NCBI RefSeq assembly: GCF_003854275.1
Contig: NZ_QTQP01000014.1
Location: 62,001-126,000 of the forward strand
Reading direction: 5' to 3'
Source: Burkholderia sp. Bp8963
GTDB lineage: Bacteria > Pseudomonadota > Gammaproteobacteria > Burkholderiales > Burkholderiaceae
Length of the DNA stretch: 64,000 nt
Shown: piece after piece, positions 46,243-58,049 of the stretch
Layout of the letters: each line of letters opens with the position of its first letter
Numbering within the stretch: the first letter of the stretch is position 1
Notes under the pieces: generated by a model
Told to the model about the DNA's origin: nothing
What the model saw: the letters and a program-made list of their open reading frames with translations, nothing else
Database searches by the model: none
Made by a program: the position numbers and the translations under genes

Positions 46243-46767
46243 ATGACCCGGCTTCAGACCCTGCGCGTCGAGCGCCTGACCCGTGAAGCGTTCGCGCCGT
46301 TCGGCGACGTGATCGCGCTCGAAGGCGCGCGGCATTTTCCGATCAACGGCGGCACGACCGAGCGGTTCCACGATCTCGCGACGATCGACGTGTGCGCGGA
46401 CGGCGGGCGCCCGCTCGTCAGCGTGTTCCGCGCGCAGCCGCGCGCGCTGCCGGTCGCGATCACGCTGATGGAGCGCCATCCGCACGGCAGCCAGGCGTTC
46501 GTGCCGCTCGCGGCCGTGTCGCGCTACGCGATCGTCGTCGCGCCGGCGGGCGAGTTCCGGCCTGACGCGATGCGCGCGTTCCTGGCCGTTGGATGGCAGG
46601 GCGTGAACTATGCGAAGGGCGTCTGGCACCATCCGCTGCTCGCGCTCGACGCGCTCAGCGATTTCGTCGTCGTCGATCGCGGCGGCCCGCAGCCGAACTG
46701 CGACGAGATTCCGCTCGACGGCGCGTGGCAGCTCGATCTCGAGGCGGCCTGCACGAGCGCGGCCTGA
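46243..46767 (+). CDS. allA: Ureidoglycolate lyase
   Basis: Splits ureidoglycolate into glyoxylate and urea, the step after allantoicase. The 174-residue protein has the AllA cupin fold with [50 protein letters not shown] (metal/substrate region) and [11 protein letters not shown] near the C-terminus. ATG 46243 follows GGAGG. A strong terminator closes the operon. Confidence 0.94.
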   Translation: MTRLQTLRVERLTREAFAPFGDVIALEGARHFPINGGTTERFHDLATIDVCADGGRPLVSVFRAQPRALPVAITLMERHPHGSQAFVPLAAVSRYAIVVAPAGEFRPDAMRAFLAVGWQGVNYAKGVWHHPLLALDALSDFVVVDRGGPQPNCDEIPLDGAWQLDLEAACTSAA

Positions 46768-46822
46768 CGGGCCTCCGGCGACGCGCGCCCGGCACACCCG
46801 CGCCGGTATGCCCCAAAAGAAG

Positions 46823-46859
46823 ACGGCCCGGTCGGCGAGATGCCGGCCGGGCCGTTTTG
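46823..46859 (+). terminator. Terminator after allA
   Basis: ACGGCCCGG-TCGGC (46823-46836) pairs with GCCGG-CCGGGCCGT (46842-46855) around a short loop, followed by four T residues. It separates allA from the convergent fur gene and may serve both directions. Confidence 0.8.
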
Positions 46860-46878
46860 CATGCGCGTTGCGCGCGGA

Positions 46879-47307
46879 TCAGTGCTTGCGGTGCGGGCAG
46901 TTTTCGGTCGTGCAGTTGCCGTACAACGCGAGCGAGTGTTCCTGGAGCTTGAAGCCGCGTTCCTTTGCGATCGACTGCTGACGGCTTTCGATCTCAGCGT
47001 CGAAGAATTCCTCGACCCGGCCGCAGTCGAGGCAGACGAGGTGGTCGTGGTGCGTCCCTTCGTTCAGCTCGAACACGGCTTTGCCGGATTCGAAGTTGCT
47101 GCGGGTCAGCAGCCCGGCCTGCTCGAATTGCGTCAGCACGCGATAGACGGTCGCCAGCCCGATGTCGAGCTGTTCGTTGAGCAGGTTGCGATAGACGTCT
47201 TCGGCCGTCAGGTGGCGGACGGGACTCTGCTGGAAGATCTCGAGAATCTTGAGGCGCGGTAGGGTGGCCTTTAGCCCGATATTCTTGAGATCCGTCGGAT
47301 TGGTCAT
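46879..47307 (-). CDS. fur: Ferric uptake regulator
   Basis: Iron-responsive repressor, 142 residues. The N-terminal winged helix ([15 protein letters not shown], recognition helix [20 protein letters not shown]) is followed by the metal-binding dimer domain with [16 protein letters not shown] and the C-terminal [11 protein letters not shown] cysteine pair. It is divergent from bamE, the arrangement normal in beta- and gamma-proteobacteria. Confidence 0.97.
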   Translation of the reverse strand: MTNPTDLKNIGLKATLPRLKILEIFQQSPVRHLTAEDVYRNLLNEQLDIGLATVYRVLTQFEQAGLLTRSNFESGKAVFELNEGTHHDHLVCLDCGRVEEFFDAEIESRQQSIAKERGFKLQEHSLALYGNCTTENCPHRKH

Positions 47308-47449
47308 GGCTAGGCATCCCTAGAGTACAATGCAGGGCTTCAATGTTACCGGCTTTTGGCCGTTCCAGAAACACGCGCGGCCTGCGACGCGGGCCGGCAC
47401 GGTGAAGGAAATGATTCCAGAATCTCTTTTGCACTTTCAGAGGAGCCGC

Positions 47450-48268
47450 ATGCGGAGTGCCATCATCGCTGCCGTCGCCGTTGCCGCGCTGGCTGGTTGT
47501 TCGTCGTACGACAGCGTGACGCAGCGCATCGCGCAGAGCATCACGCCCTACCGGATCACGGTCGTGCAAGGTAACTTCGTGTCGCAGGAGAAAGCGTCGC
47601 AGCTGCAGGCCGGCATGACGCGCGACCAGGTTCGCGCGCTGATCGGCACGCCGCTGCTGACGGACATGTTCCACGCCGATCGCTGGGATTACCTCTTCTA
47701 CTTCAAGCGCGGCTCGACGTCCGTCGTCCAGCAGCGCGATCTCGTGCTGACGTTCTCGGGCGACCGCCTCGTGAGCTGGACGGGGGCCGACAACCTGCCG
47801 TCCGAGCTCGACCTGCTGGCCGACATCGACGGCGACAAGCGCGGCCGGAAGGCGAAGAAGGCGGCCGAAGCCGCGGCTGCAGCCGCCGCGAGCGGCGCGA
47901 GCGCCGTGCAGGCGACGAGCGAGCCGGCTGCGACAGCGGCCGTGGTGCCGGAAGCAGCAAGCGCCGGCGCCACCGTCGACCAGGACGCGAACGCGCAAGC
48001 CGCGCGCGCGGCGAACCGCGCGACCGGCCAGGTGGCCGGCCAGGGCGGCACCGCGCGCCGCTTCTCGCCGTCCGCGCAGGCAGCCGCCGGCGGCGCGCCG
48101 GTGCCGGGCGGGCAGCCGCCGGGCGCGAATCCGGCCATTCAGCCGCAGTTCCAGTTCCATCGCCCGCCGCAGCCGAACGTGTCGACCGAGGCGGCGCCGC
48201 CCGTCGGCCCGCAGGGCTCGGACACGCTGCAGAACCAGCCGCTCACCGCGCCGGGCCAGTCCCAGTAA
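47450..48268 (+). CDS. bamE: Outer-membrane assembly lipoprotein BamE with long C-terminal extension
   Basis: Small lipoprotein of the BAM complex that inserts beta-barrel proteins in the outer membrane. The chosen start ATG 47450 has an AGGAG site and gives a proper signal with lipobox LAGC and Cys17. Residues about 18-125 are the SmpA/OmlA domain (YRITVVQGNFVSQEKASQLQAGMTRDQVRALIG-type sequence, then DRWDYLFYF and VVQQRDLVLTF). The remaining 145 residues are Ala/Gly/Pro/Gln-rich and disordered in character; E. coli BamE lacks them. Confidence 0.94.
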   Translation: MRSAIIAAVAVAALAGCSSYDSVTQRIAQSITPYRITVVQGNFVSQEKASQLQAGMTRDQVRALIGTPLLTDMFHADRWDYLFYFKRGSTSVVQQRDLVLTFSGDRLVSWTGADNLPSELDLLADIDGDKRGRKAKKAAEAAAAAAASGASAVQATSEPAATAAVVPEAASAGATVDQDANAQAARAANRATGQVAGQGGTARRFSPSAQAAAGGAPVPGGQPPGANPAIQPQFQFHRPPQPNVSTEAAPPVGPQGSDTLQNQPLTAPGQSQ

Positions 48269-48325
48269 GCGCGTGGAAACGGGGCGGCATGCGCCGCCCC
48301 CTGTCAACCTGTCGTACATAAAGCC

Positions 48326-49123
48326 ATGAAGATTGCGATTGCCGGTGCGTCGGGCCGTATGGGCCGGATGCTGATCGAAGCCGTTCTCAACGATTCCGAC
48401 GCGCAGCTCGTCGGCGCGCTCGACCGCGCCGGCTCGCCGTACCTCGGCCAGGACGCAGGCGCGTTCCTCGGCAAGGAAACCGGCGTCAAGCTGACCGACG
48501 ATCTCGACGCCGTGTTCGCGCAGGCCGACTACCTGATCGATTTCACGCGTCCGGAAGGCACGATCGCGCACGTCGAGGCCGCGCTGCGCCACGACGTGAA
48601 GCTCGTGATCGGCACGACCGGCTTCACCGAAGAGCAAAAGGCCACGCTGCGCGCGGCCGCGGAGAAGATCGGCATCGTGTTCTCGGCGAACATGAGCGTC
48701 GGCGTGAACGTCACGCTGAAGCTGCTCGAATTCGCCGCGAAACATTTCTCGCACGGCTACGACATCGAGATCATCGAAGCCCATCACCGCCACAAGGTCG
48801 ATGCGCCGTCGGGCACCGCGCTGATGATGGGCGAAGCCGTCGCCGGCGCGCTCGGGCGATCGCTCGACGACTGCGCGGTGTATGGCCGCCACGGCGTGAC
48901 GGGCGAGCGCGATCCGTCGACGATCGGCTTCTCCGCGATCCGCGGCGGCGACATCGTCGGCGACCACACCGTGCTGTTCGCCGGGATCGGCGAGCGGATC
49001 GAGATCACGCACAAGTCGTCGAGCCGCGTGTCGTACGCGCAGGGTGCGTTGCGCGCGGTGCGCTTCCTGTCCGCGCACGGCGCCGGCCTGTTCGAGATGC
49101 AGGACGTGCTCGGCCTGCGCTGA
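48326..49123 (+). CDS. dapB: 4-Hydroxy-tetrahydrodipicolinate reductase
   Basis: Reduces hydroxy-tetrahydrodipicolinate in lysine and diaminopimelate synthesis. The 265-residue protein has the coenzyme loop [21 protein letters not shown], the catalytic [20 protein letters not shown] segment (about residues 152-170), and the C-terminal [16 protein letters not shown]. It lies 57 bases after bamE and 18 before exbB. Assignment is secure. Confidence 0.97.
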   Translation: MKIAIAGASGRMGRMLIEAVLNDSDAQLVGALDRAGSPYLGQDAGAFLGKETGVKLTDDLDAVFAQADYLIDFTRPEGTIAHVEAALRHDVKLVIGTTGFTEEQKATLRAAAEKIGIVFSANMSVGVNVTLKLLEFAAKHFSHGYDIEIIEAHHRHKVDAPSGTALMMGEAVAGALGRSLDDCAVYGRHGVTGERDPSTIGFSAIRGGDIVGDHTVLFAGIGERIEITHKSSSRVSYAQGALRAVRFLSAHGAGLFEMQDVLGLR

Positions 49124-49141
49124 CGCGCGCCGGAAACTCCG

Positions 49142-49810
49142 ATGGCGATTCCCACCGGCGTTGTCCACTACCTCGAAAGCGGCGATGCCGTCACGCACGC
49201 CGTCGCCTATGTGCTGCTGGCGATGTCCGTCGCCAGCTGGTGTTTCCTCGTCGTGAAGGCCTGGCTGCTGGTCCGCGCGAAGTGGCAGGGGCCCGGCGCG
49301 GTTGCCGCGTTCTGGCGCGCGCCGACGCTCGACGCGGGCATTGCGGCGCTCGCCGGCGCCGACCGCGAGCGCGTGTTCGTGCCGCTCGCCGAAGCCGCGC
49401 GCGATGCGGCCCGCGATCACGATCCCGCCGCGCTGGCCGCGCGCGTCGAGCGCAGCGAACGCGTGCTGCGCGCGCTGCGCCACGCGATGCTGCATTCGCA
49501 GCGGCGGCTCGAGTTCGGCCAGGTGCTGCTCGCGTCGATCGGCAGTACCGCGCCGTTCGTCGGGCTGCTCGGCACCGTCTGGGGTATCTATCACGCGCTC
49601 GGCAGCATCGCCGCGAGCGGGCAGGCGCAGATCGAAAGCGTCGCAGGCCCGGTCGGCGAGGCGCTGATCATGACCGCGTTCGGGCTCGTGGTCGCGATTC
49701 CCGCCGTGCTCGCGTACAACATCCTCGGGCGCCTCGTGCGCCAGCTCGCCGAGGAGCTCGACGGCTTCGCGCGCGACCTGCACGTGTTCGTGTGCGCGAG
49801 CGACGCCTGA
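49142..49810 (+). CDS. exbB: ExbB/TolQ-family proton channel protein
   Basis: Inner-membrane motor subunit that uses proton flow to energise TonB-type uptake or a similar trans-envelope task. The 222-residue protein has three hydrophobic segments (about residues 20-40, 125-145 and 172-192). The second and third hold the family signature STAPFVGLLGTVWGIYHAL and GEALIMTAFGLVVAIPAVLAYN. It forms a pair with exbD just downstream; no tonB is in the window. Confidence 0.9.
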   Translation: MAIPTGVVHYLESGDAVTHAVAYVLLAMSVASWCFLVVKAWLLVRAKWQGPGAVAAFWRAPTLDAGIAALAGADRERVFVPLAEAARDAARDHDPAALAARVERSERVLRALRHAMLHSQRRLEFGQVLLASIGSTAPFVGLLGTVWGIYHALGSIAASGQAQIESVAGPVGEALIMTAFGLVVAIPAVLAYNILGRLVRQLAEELDGFARDLHVFVCASDA

Positions 49811-49834
49811 CGCGCGCCTTCCGGAGGGACGACC

Positions 49835-50296
49835 ATGGCATTCGGCGGACTCGAGCACCACAAGACGTCCGCGCCGATGGCGGAGATCAACATGACTCCG
49901 CTGATCGACGTGATGCTCGTGCTGCTCGTCATCTTCATCGTGACCGCGCCGCTGATGACGCACGCGATCCGGCTCGACCTGCCGAAGGTCGCGGCCGGCG
50001 CCGCGCGCGACACGCCGCAGAGCATCACGCTGTCGATCGACGATGCGGGCAAGCTCTACTGGGACGACACGCCGGTCGCGCTCGACGCGCTGCCCGCGCG
50101 CTTCCGGGCTGCCGCCGGCGGCAGCCCGCCGCCCGAGCTGCGCCTGCGCGCGTCGCGCGCGACCCGCTACGACGTGATCGCGCAGGTGATGGGCGCCGCG
50201 CAGGCCGCGGGCCTCACGCGGATCGGTTTCGTGACCGAGCTGCCGGCGCCGCAAGGCGGCCCCGCGGCGCCTTCCGCCGCGCCCGTGCGGCACTGA
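49835..50296 (+). CDS. exbD: ExbD/TolR-family energy-transduction protein
   Basis: Partner of ExbB with one N-terminal membrane helix carrying the essential Asp (NMTPLIDVMLVLLVIFIVTAP, about residues 19-40). The periplasmic domain follows (SIDDAGKLYWDDTPV). The 153-residue protein has Ala/Pro at the C-terminus. It starts 24 bases after exbB behind a GGAGGG site, so the two form an operon. Confidence 0.93.
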   Translation: MAFGGLEHHKTSAPMAEINMTPLIDVMLVLLVIFIVTAPLMTHAIRLDLPKVAAGAARDTPQSITLSIDDAGKLYWDDTPVALDALPARFRAAAGGSPPPELRLRASRATRYDVIAQVMGAAQAAGLTRIGFVTELPAPQGGPAAPSAAPVRH

Positions 50297-53222
<2,926 letters not shown>

Positions 53223-53262
53223 CGGCCGAAGGGCCGTCCGGACGCAAATTGAAGGAGCGAAG

Positions 53263-53814
53263 GTGATCCGCAGATCGTTTTTGATGCTCGTCGGCAGCGC
53301 GCTCGCGCTGTCGGCATGCGGTTTCCAGTTGCGGGGCCAGCAGGACTACGCGTTCAAGCACCTGCTGGTCGTCGGCGCGCAGCCAGCGGTTGCGGCGCGT
53401 TTCACGCGGCTCGTCGAGGCCGGCAGCGACACGAAGATCGTCAAGGTGCCGGACCAGGCGGACGCGGTGCTGAGCATGTCCGAGTCGCGCGGCCAGAGCA
53501 CGCTGACGCTCAACCGGTACGGCTCGGCCCAGGAGTACGCGCTCAACTATTCGCTGAGCTACACGCTGACGGGCAAGGACGGCACCGTGCTGATCCCGCC
53601 GAGCGTGATCGCGCTGAACCGCGCGATGACGTACAGCGACCAGTACACGAACGCGAAGTCGCAGGAGGCCGATATCCTCTACGGCGACATGCAGAACGAC
53701 GCGGTCGACCAGCTGATGCGGCGTCTTGCGATCGTCCACTCGCTGAATCCGGCGCCGGAGGACGTGGTGCCGGGCGTTGCGCCGCGCGCGCCGTTGCCGC
53801 CGCCGCCACTGTAA
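53263..53814 (+). CDS. lptE: LPS-assembly lipoprotein
   Basis: Outer-membrane lipoprotein that plugs the LptD barrel during lipopolysaccharide export. The 183-residue protein has a lipoprotein signal with lipobox LSAC and Cys19, then CGFQLRGQ, the hallmark of LptE, and the ALNYSLSYTLTG strand. The end is Pro-rich. The GTG start has a GAAGGAG site. The position between leuS and holA is the standard one. Confidence 0.95.
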   Translation: MIRRSFLMLVGSALALSACGFQLRGQQDYAFKHLLVVGAQPAVAARFTRLVEAGSDTKIVKVPDQADAVLSMSESRGQSTLTLNRYGSAQEYALNYSLSYTLTGKDGTVLIPPSVIALNRAMTYSDQYTNAKSQEADILYGDMQNDAVDQLMRRLAIVHSLNPAPEDVVPGVAPRAPLPPPPL

Positions 53815-53833
53815 AACGTGGACGCACGAACCG

Positions 53834-54931
53834 ATGCAACTGCGACTTGACGCGCTGGAGCCGCACCTCGCGAAGGGGTTGACCGGGCTCTACACCGTAT
53901 TCGGCGACGAGCCGCTGCTCGCGCAGGAGGCGTGCGACCGGATCCGCGCCGCCGCGCGTGCGGCCGGCTTCACCGAGCGGTCGGTGCATACGGTCGAGCG
54001 CGGCTTCGACTGGAGCGTGCTGCTTGGCGCGACCCAGGCGATGTCGCTGTTCGGCGAACGCCAGCTGATCGAGCTGCGGATCCCGTCGGGCAAGCCGGGC
54101 AAGGAAGGCGCCGACGCGCTGAAGGCGCTCGCTGCCGCGAACAATCCGGACGCGCTGGTGCTCGTCACGCTGCCGCGCCTCGACGCGGCGACGCAGAAGT
54201 CCGCGTGGTTCACCGCGCTGCTGAATGGCGGCGTCGCGCTGAAGATCGATCCGGTCGACCGCGCGCAGCTGCCGAACTGGATCGGCCAGCGTCTCGCGAT
54301 GCAGGGCCAGCGGGTCGCGGCCGGCGACGATGGCCGGCGCGCGCTGCAGTTCATCGCCGAGCGCGTCGAGGGCAACCTGCTTGCCGCGCACCAGGAAATC
54401 CAGAAGCTCGGCCTGCTGTATCCGCAGGGCGCGCTGTCGTTCGAGCAGGTGCACGACGCGGTGCTGAACGTCGCGCGCTACGATGTCTTCAAGCTGAACG
54501 AAGCGATGCTCGCCGGCGACGCCGCGCGGCTCGCGCGGATGATCGACGGCCTGAAGGGCGAGGGCGAGGCGATCGTGCTCGTGATGTGGGCGGTCGTCGA
54601 GGAGTTGCGCACGCTGCTGCGGATCAAGCGCGGCGTGGCGGCCGGCAAGCCGCTTGCGACGCTGATGCGCGAGAACCGCGTATGGGGGCCACGCGAGCGG
54701 CTGATCGGCCCCGCGCTCAATCGCGTGACCGAAGCCGTGCTCGAGAAGGCGCTGTCGTTCGCCGCGCGGCTCGACCGGCAGGTCAAGGGGCTGTCCGCCG
54801 TGACGCCCGGCCGGCGCCCGCAGGACGAGCCGCCGCCCGATCCGTGGGATGGCCTGTTCCAGCTCGCGATGACGGTCGCCGGCACGCATGGCGAGCGACC
54901 GCCGACCGCGGGTCGCGGCGTGCGGCGCTAG
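53834..54931 (+). CDS. holA: DNA polymerase III delta subunit
   Basis: Clamp-loader subunit that opens the beta sliding clamp. The 365-residue protein matches HolA: N-terminal AAA-like domain with LYTVFGDEPLLAQEACDRIR, central NWIGQRLAMQGQRV and GNLLAAHQEIQKL, and a C-terminal helical collar domain. ATG 53834 is 19 bases after the lptE stop. Readings that begin inside lptE are not needed. Confidence 0.95.
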   Translation: MQLRLDALEPHLAKGLTGLYTVFGDEPLLAQEACDRIRAAARAAGFTERSVHTVERGFDWSVLLGATQAMSLFGERQLIELRIPSGKPGKEGADALKALAAANNPDALVLVTLPRLDAATQKSAWFTALLNGGVALKIDPVDRAQLPNWIGQRLAMQGQRVAAGDDGRRALQFIAERVEGNLLAAHQEIQKLGLLYPQGALSFEQVHDAVLNVARYDVFKLNEAMLAGDAARLARMIDGLKGEGEAIVLVMWAVVEELRTLLRIKRGVAAGKPLATLMRENRVWGPRERLIGPALNRVTEAVLEKALSFAARLDRQVKGLSAVTPGRRPQDEPPPDPWDGLFQLAMTVAGTHGERPPTAGRGVRR

Positions 54932-55054
54932 GCCGCGGGCCTCAGCGCGCCGTCCGCAACCCGCATACAATTGCTTCGACAGCCGGCGCGGCTGCGCCGC
55001 GCGCTTCCCGATGATTTCATGCCGCATTGAGCGGCTCGCTTTTCGAGTCACACG

Positions 55055-56326
55055 ATGGATATCGATCAGTACATGACGGACCTGGGCCGCCGCGCGCGGC
55101 ACGCTTCCCGCGCGATGGCGCGCGCCAGCACGGCAGCGAAGAACGCGGCGCTCGATGCGGTGGCCCGCGCGATCGAGCGCGACGCGCAGGCGCTGAAGGA
55201 CGCGAACGCACGCGACGTCGCGCGCGCCCGTGAAAAAGGGATGGATGCGGCATTCGTCGACCGCCTGACGCTGTCCGACAAGGCGCTGAAGACGATGGTC
55301 GAAGGCCTGCGCCAGGTCGCGTCGCTCGCCGATCCGATCGGCGAGATCGGCAATCTGAAGTTCCGCCCGAGCGGGATCCAGGTCGGCCAGATGCGCGTGC
55401 CGCTCGGCGTGATCGGCATCATCTACGAGTCGCGCCCGAACGTGACGATCGACGCGGCCGCGCTGTGCCTGAAGTCCGGCAATGCGACGATCCTGCGCGG
55501 CGGCTCCGAGGCACTCGAATCCAATGCCGCGCTCGCGAAGCTGATCGGCGAGGGGCTCGCCGCGGCGGGCCTGCCGCAGGACGCGGTGCAGGTCGTCGCC
55601 ACCGCCGACCGCGCGGCGGTCGGCAAGCTGATCACGATGACCGAATACGTCGACGTGATCGTGCCGCGCGGCGGCAAGAGCCTGATCGAGCGCCTGATCA
55701 ACGAGGCGCGCGTGCCGATGATCAAGCACCTCGATGGCATCTGCCACGTGTACGTCGACGATCGCGCGGACCTGAACAAGGCGCTCACCGTCTGCGACAA
55801 CGCGAAGACGCACCGCTACGGCACCTGCAACACGATGGAGACGCTGCTCGTTGCGAGCGGCGCCGCGCAGGCCGTGCTGCCGCCGCTCGGCCGCCTGTAT
55901 CGCGAGAAGAACGTCGAGCTGCGCGTCGATGCCGCCGCGCGTGCGGTGCTCGCCGATGCCGGCGTCGGCCCGCTCGTCGACGCGACCGAGGAAGACTGGC
56001 ATACCGAATATCTCGCGCCGGTGCTCGCGATCAAGGTCGTCGACGGTCTCGACGCCGCGATCGAGCACATCAACCATTACGGCTCGCACCACACGGACGC
56101 GATCGTCACCGAGGATCACGACCGCGCGATGCGCTTCCTGCGCGAAGTCGATTCGGCGAGCGTGATGGTCAACGCATCGACGCGCTTCGCCGACGGCTTC
56201 GAATTCGGCCTCGGCGCGGAGATCGGCATCTCGAATGACAAGCTGCATGCGCGCGGGCCGGTCGGCCTCGAAGGGCTGACGTCGCTGAAGTACGTCGTGC
56301 TCGGGCACGGCGAAGGCCGTCAGTAA
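55055..56326 (+). CDS. proA: Gamma-glutamyl phosphate reductase
   Basis: Second step of proline synthesis, reducing gamma-glutamyl phosphate to the semialdehyde. The 423-residue aldehyde-dehydrogenase-fold protein has [32 protein letters not shown] coenzyme region, [10 protein letters not shown], and the catalytic Cys in [11 protein letters not shown] (about residue 257). The ATG 55055 start matches the family. It lies 123 bases after holA and 17 before hemJ. Confidence 0.97.
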   Translation: MDIDQYMTDLGRRARHASRAMARASTAAKNAALDAVARAIERDAQALKDANARDVARAREKGMDAAFVDRLTLSDKALKTMVEGLRQVASLADPIGEIGNLKFRPSGIQVGQMRVPLGVIGIIYESRPNVTIDAAALCLKSGNATILRGGSEALESNAALAKLIGEGLAAAGLPQDAVQVVATADRAAVGKLITMTEYVDVIVPRGGKSLIERLINEARVPMIKHLDGICHVYVDDRADLNKALTVCDNAKTHRYGTCNTMETLLVASGAAQAVLPPLGRLYREKNVELRVDAAARAVLADAGVGPLVDATEEDWHTEYLAPVLAIKVVDGLDAAIEHINHYGSHHTDAIVTEDHDRAMRFLREVDSASVMVNASTRFADGFEFGLGAEIGISNDKLHARGPVGLEGLTSLKYVVLGHGEGRQ

Positions 56327-56343
56327 CGCGAGGCGCGCAACCG

Positions 56344-56766
56344 ATGGCAATGCTCTGGGTCAAGACGTTCCATATCGTACTGATCGCATCGTGGTTCGCG
56401 GGGCTGTTCTACCTGCCGCGCATCTACGTGAACCTCGCGATGGAAACCGATCCGGCCGCGGTGCGGCGCCTGCTCGTGATGGCGCGCAAGCTGTTCCGCT
56501 TCATGACGTTCATCGCGGTGCCGGCGCTCGCGTGCGGGCTGTGGCTGTGGCTCGCGATCGGCATCGGCCAGGGGCAGGGCTGGGTGCATGCGAAGGTCGC
56601 CGTCGTGCTGCTGCTGATCGTCTATCACGCTTACTGCGGCTACCTGCTGAAGGTGTTCGAGCGCGGCGAGAACCGCCGTTCCGACAAGTGGTATCGCGTG
56701 TTCAACGAGCTGCCGGTGCTCGGGATGCTCGTGGCGGTCGCGCTCGTCGTGATCAAGCCGTTCTGA
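56344..56766 (+). CDS. hemJ: Protoporphyrinogen oxidase HemJ (CopD-like membrane protein)
   Basis: Membrane enzyme that oxidises protoporphyrinogen IX in heme synthesis in bacteria without HemG or HemY. The 140-residue protein has four membrane segments. It begins MLWVKTFHIVLIASWFAGLFYLPR, with the His that is conserved in HemJ, and contains HAKVAVVLLLIVYHAYCGYL with further conserved His and Lys residues, then RVFNELPVLGMLVAV. Older annotation calls this family CopD or UPF0093. It follows proA closely. Confidence 0.9.
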   Translation: MAMLWVKTFHIVLIASWFAGLFYLPRIYVNLAMETDPAAVRRLLVMARKLFRFMTFIAVPALACGLWLWLAIGIGQGQGWVHAKVAVVLLLIVYHAYCGYLLKVFERGENRRSDKWYRVFNELPVLGMLVAVALVVIKPF

Positions 56767-56830
56767 TCCGGCGGCCGGCGGCCGGCGATCCGGGGCCGGC
56801 GATCCGGCGGCCAGCGACCCGGCGATCCGG
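56765..56830. repeat. GATCCGG minisatellite-like tract after hemJ
   Basis: GATCCGG occurs at 56765, 56787, 56801 and 56824, with a variant GACCCGG at 56816, within GGC-rich filler. It lies between the hemJ stop and its terminator. Probably slippage-prone filler. Confidence 0.7.
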
Positions 56831-56842
56831 CAACCTCAAGCA

Positions 56843-56868
56843 AAACGGCGCCCCGCGGGGCGCCGTTT
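56843..56868. terminator. Bidirectional terminator between hemJ and hexR
   Basis: AAACGGCGCCCC (56843-56854) and its exact complement (56857-56868) form a 12-bp stem with a 2-base centre, so the true loop is a few bases wider. A/T ends on both sides suit termination of the convergent hemJ and hexR transcripts. Confidence 0.75.
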
Positions 56869-56906
56869 GTCATTGTGCGCGAGCGGTGCGCGGACAGGCG
56901 CGCGGG

Positions 56907-57755
56907 CTATTCCTTCGCGTTCGCGTCGATCCGGCGGCGCGTGATCGCTTCCTTCGCGCGGCCGACGCGTTCCATCAGCGCCGGGCCGCGCGACAGCGCG
57001 ACGCCGACTGCAAGAATGTCGCCGATCGCGAGGTGCGACATCCGCGACGTCATCGGCGAGAACACGTCGGTTTCCTCGGCGACGTTCGACGCGAGGCTCA
57101 CCGTCGCGAGCCGCGCGAGCGGCGAGTGGCTGTGCGTGATCGCGACGACCTTCGCGCCGCACGCGAGCGCCGAACGCGCGGCGTCGATGATGTCGCGCGT
57201 GCGGCCCGTGTTCGAGATCGCGACGACCACGTCCTGCGGGCCGAGCAGCGCCGACGACATCGAGAACGTGTGCGGATCGGAATATGCGACGCTCGGCACG
57301 CCGAGCCGGAAGAACTTGTGCTGGATGTCCTGCGCCGCGATGCCCGAGCCGCCCGCGCCGTAGAACTCGATCCGCGACGCGTTCGACAGCAGCGCGATCG
57401 CGTCGGCGACGCTGCCCGCCGACAGGCTGTTGCGCACTTCGATCAGCGCGCCGATCGTGCGGTCGAACACCTTGCCGATGATGCCGGGCGCGGGCTCGTC
57501 GGGCTCGACGTCGCGGTACACCGACGACACGCCCGGCGCGACGCTCTGCGCGAGCCGGATCTTGAATTCGCGAAAGCCGCTGCAGCCGAGCGCCTGGCAG
57601 AAGCGCGCGATCGTCGGCTGGCTGACGCCGGCGCGCGCGGACAGCTCGGTCATCGCGAGGTCGAGCACCTCGCGCGGCGCGGCAAGGATGTAGTCGGCGA
57701 GCTTGCGCTCGGACGGGCGCAGTTCGGTGCGGATCGCTTCGATGCGGGGCAGCAT
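56907..57755 (-). CDS. hexR: HexR, RpiR-family repressor of the Entner-Doudoroff genes
   Basis: Regulator that binds 2-keto-3-deoxy-6-phosphogluconate and then releases its operators. The 282-residue protein has an N-terminal RpiR helix-turn-helix (LRPSERKLADYILA, recognition helix VSQPTIARFCQALGCSGFREFK) and a C-terminal SIS sugar-phosphate domain (IEFYGAGGSGIAAQDIQHKF, AISNTGRTRDII). It is divergent from edd, with two HexR-like palindromes between the genes. This location makes HexR rather than another RpiR protein very likely. Confidence 0.93.
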   Translation of the reverse strand: MLPRIEAIRTELRPSERKLADYILAAPREVLDLAMTELSARAGVSQPTIARFCQALGCSGFREFKIRLAQSVAPGVSSVYRDVEPDEPAPGIIGKVFDRTIGALIEVRNSLSAGSVADAIALLSNASRIEFYGAGGSGIAAQDIQHKFFRLGVPSVAYSDPHTFSMSSALLGPQDVVVAISNTGRTRDIIDAARSALACGAKVVAITHSHSPLARLATVSLASNVAEETDVFSPMTSRMSHLAIGDILAVGVALSRGPALMERVGRAKEAITRRRIDANAKE

Positions 57756-57806
57756 GGGGCAGCTAACGTCAATCGGGTTCGGATGTGCGAGTGTATCGCA
57801 ACCGAA

Positions 57807-57823
57807 TTGTAGAAAATCTACAA
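57807..57823. promoter_or_regulatory. HexR-type operator 1 (perfect palindrome)
   Basis: TTGTAG and CTACAA flank AAAAT. It resembles the known HexR pattern TGTARTWAAAYTACA. It lies 52 bases upstream of the hexR start, suggesting autoregulation. Confidence 0.8.
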
Positions 57824-57950
57824 GAAAATACTAGCATTGATCGCATGCAAACTCTGAGTGGCCGACACCCGTAACCTAGGGTTAATACGGATATTTGCCG
57901 GAATTAAAGCGATATTTTGCTGGGCTGGCTCTAGAGTCCGCATTGCATGC

Positions 57951-57967
57951 TTGTAGTTTTTCTACTA
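57951..57967. promoter_or_regulatory. HexR-type operator 2, upstream of edd
   Basis: TTGTAG and CTACTA flank TTTTT; the right arm differs from perfect symmetry at one position. It lies 83 bases upstream of the edd start. Spacing from operator 1 is 144 bases between equal positions. Confidence 0.75.
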
Positions 57968-58049
57968 GACTGCCTGCGTTCAGTCGTTGCTTTCGACCGT
58001 CCCCACGATTCCAACCGCCGGTCCCGGCCGGCATACAGGAGCGCCCAGC

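Noticed and set aside
47310..47323. CTAGG-CATC-CCTAG palindrome at the fur start as a Fur box
   Set aside because: The arms are short and do not resemble the GATAAT-type Fur hexamers.
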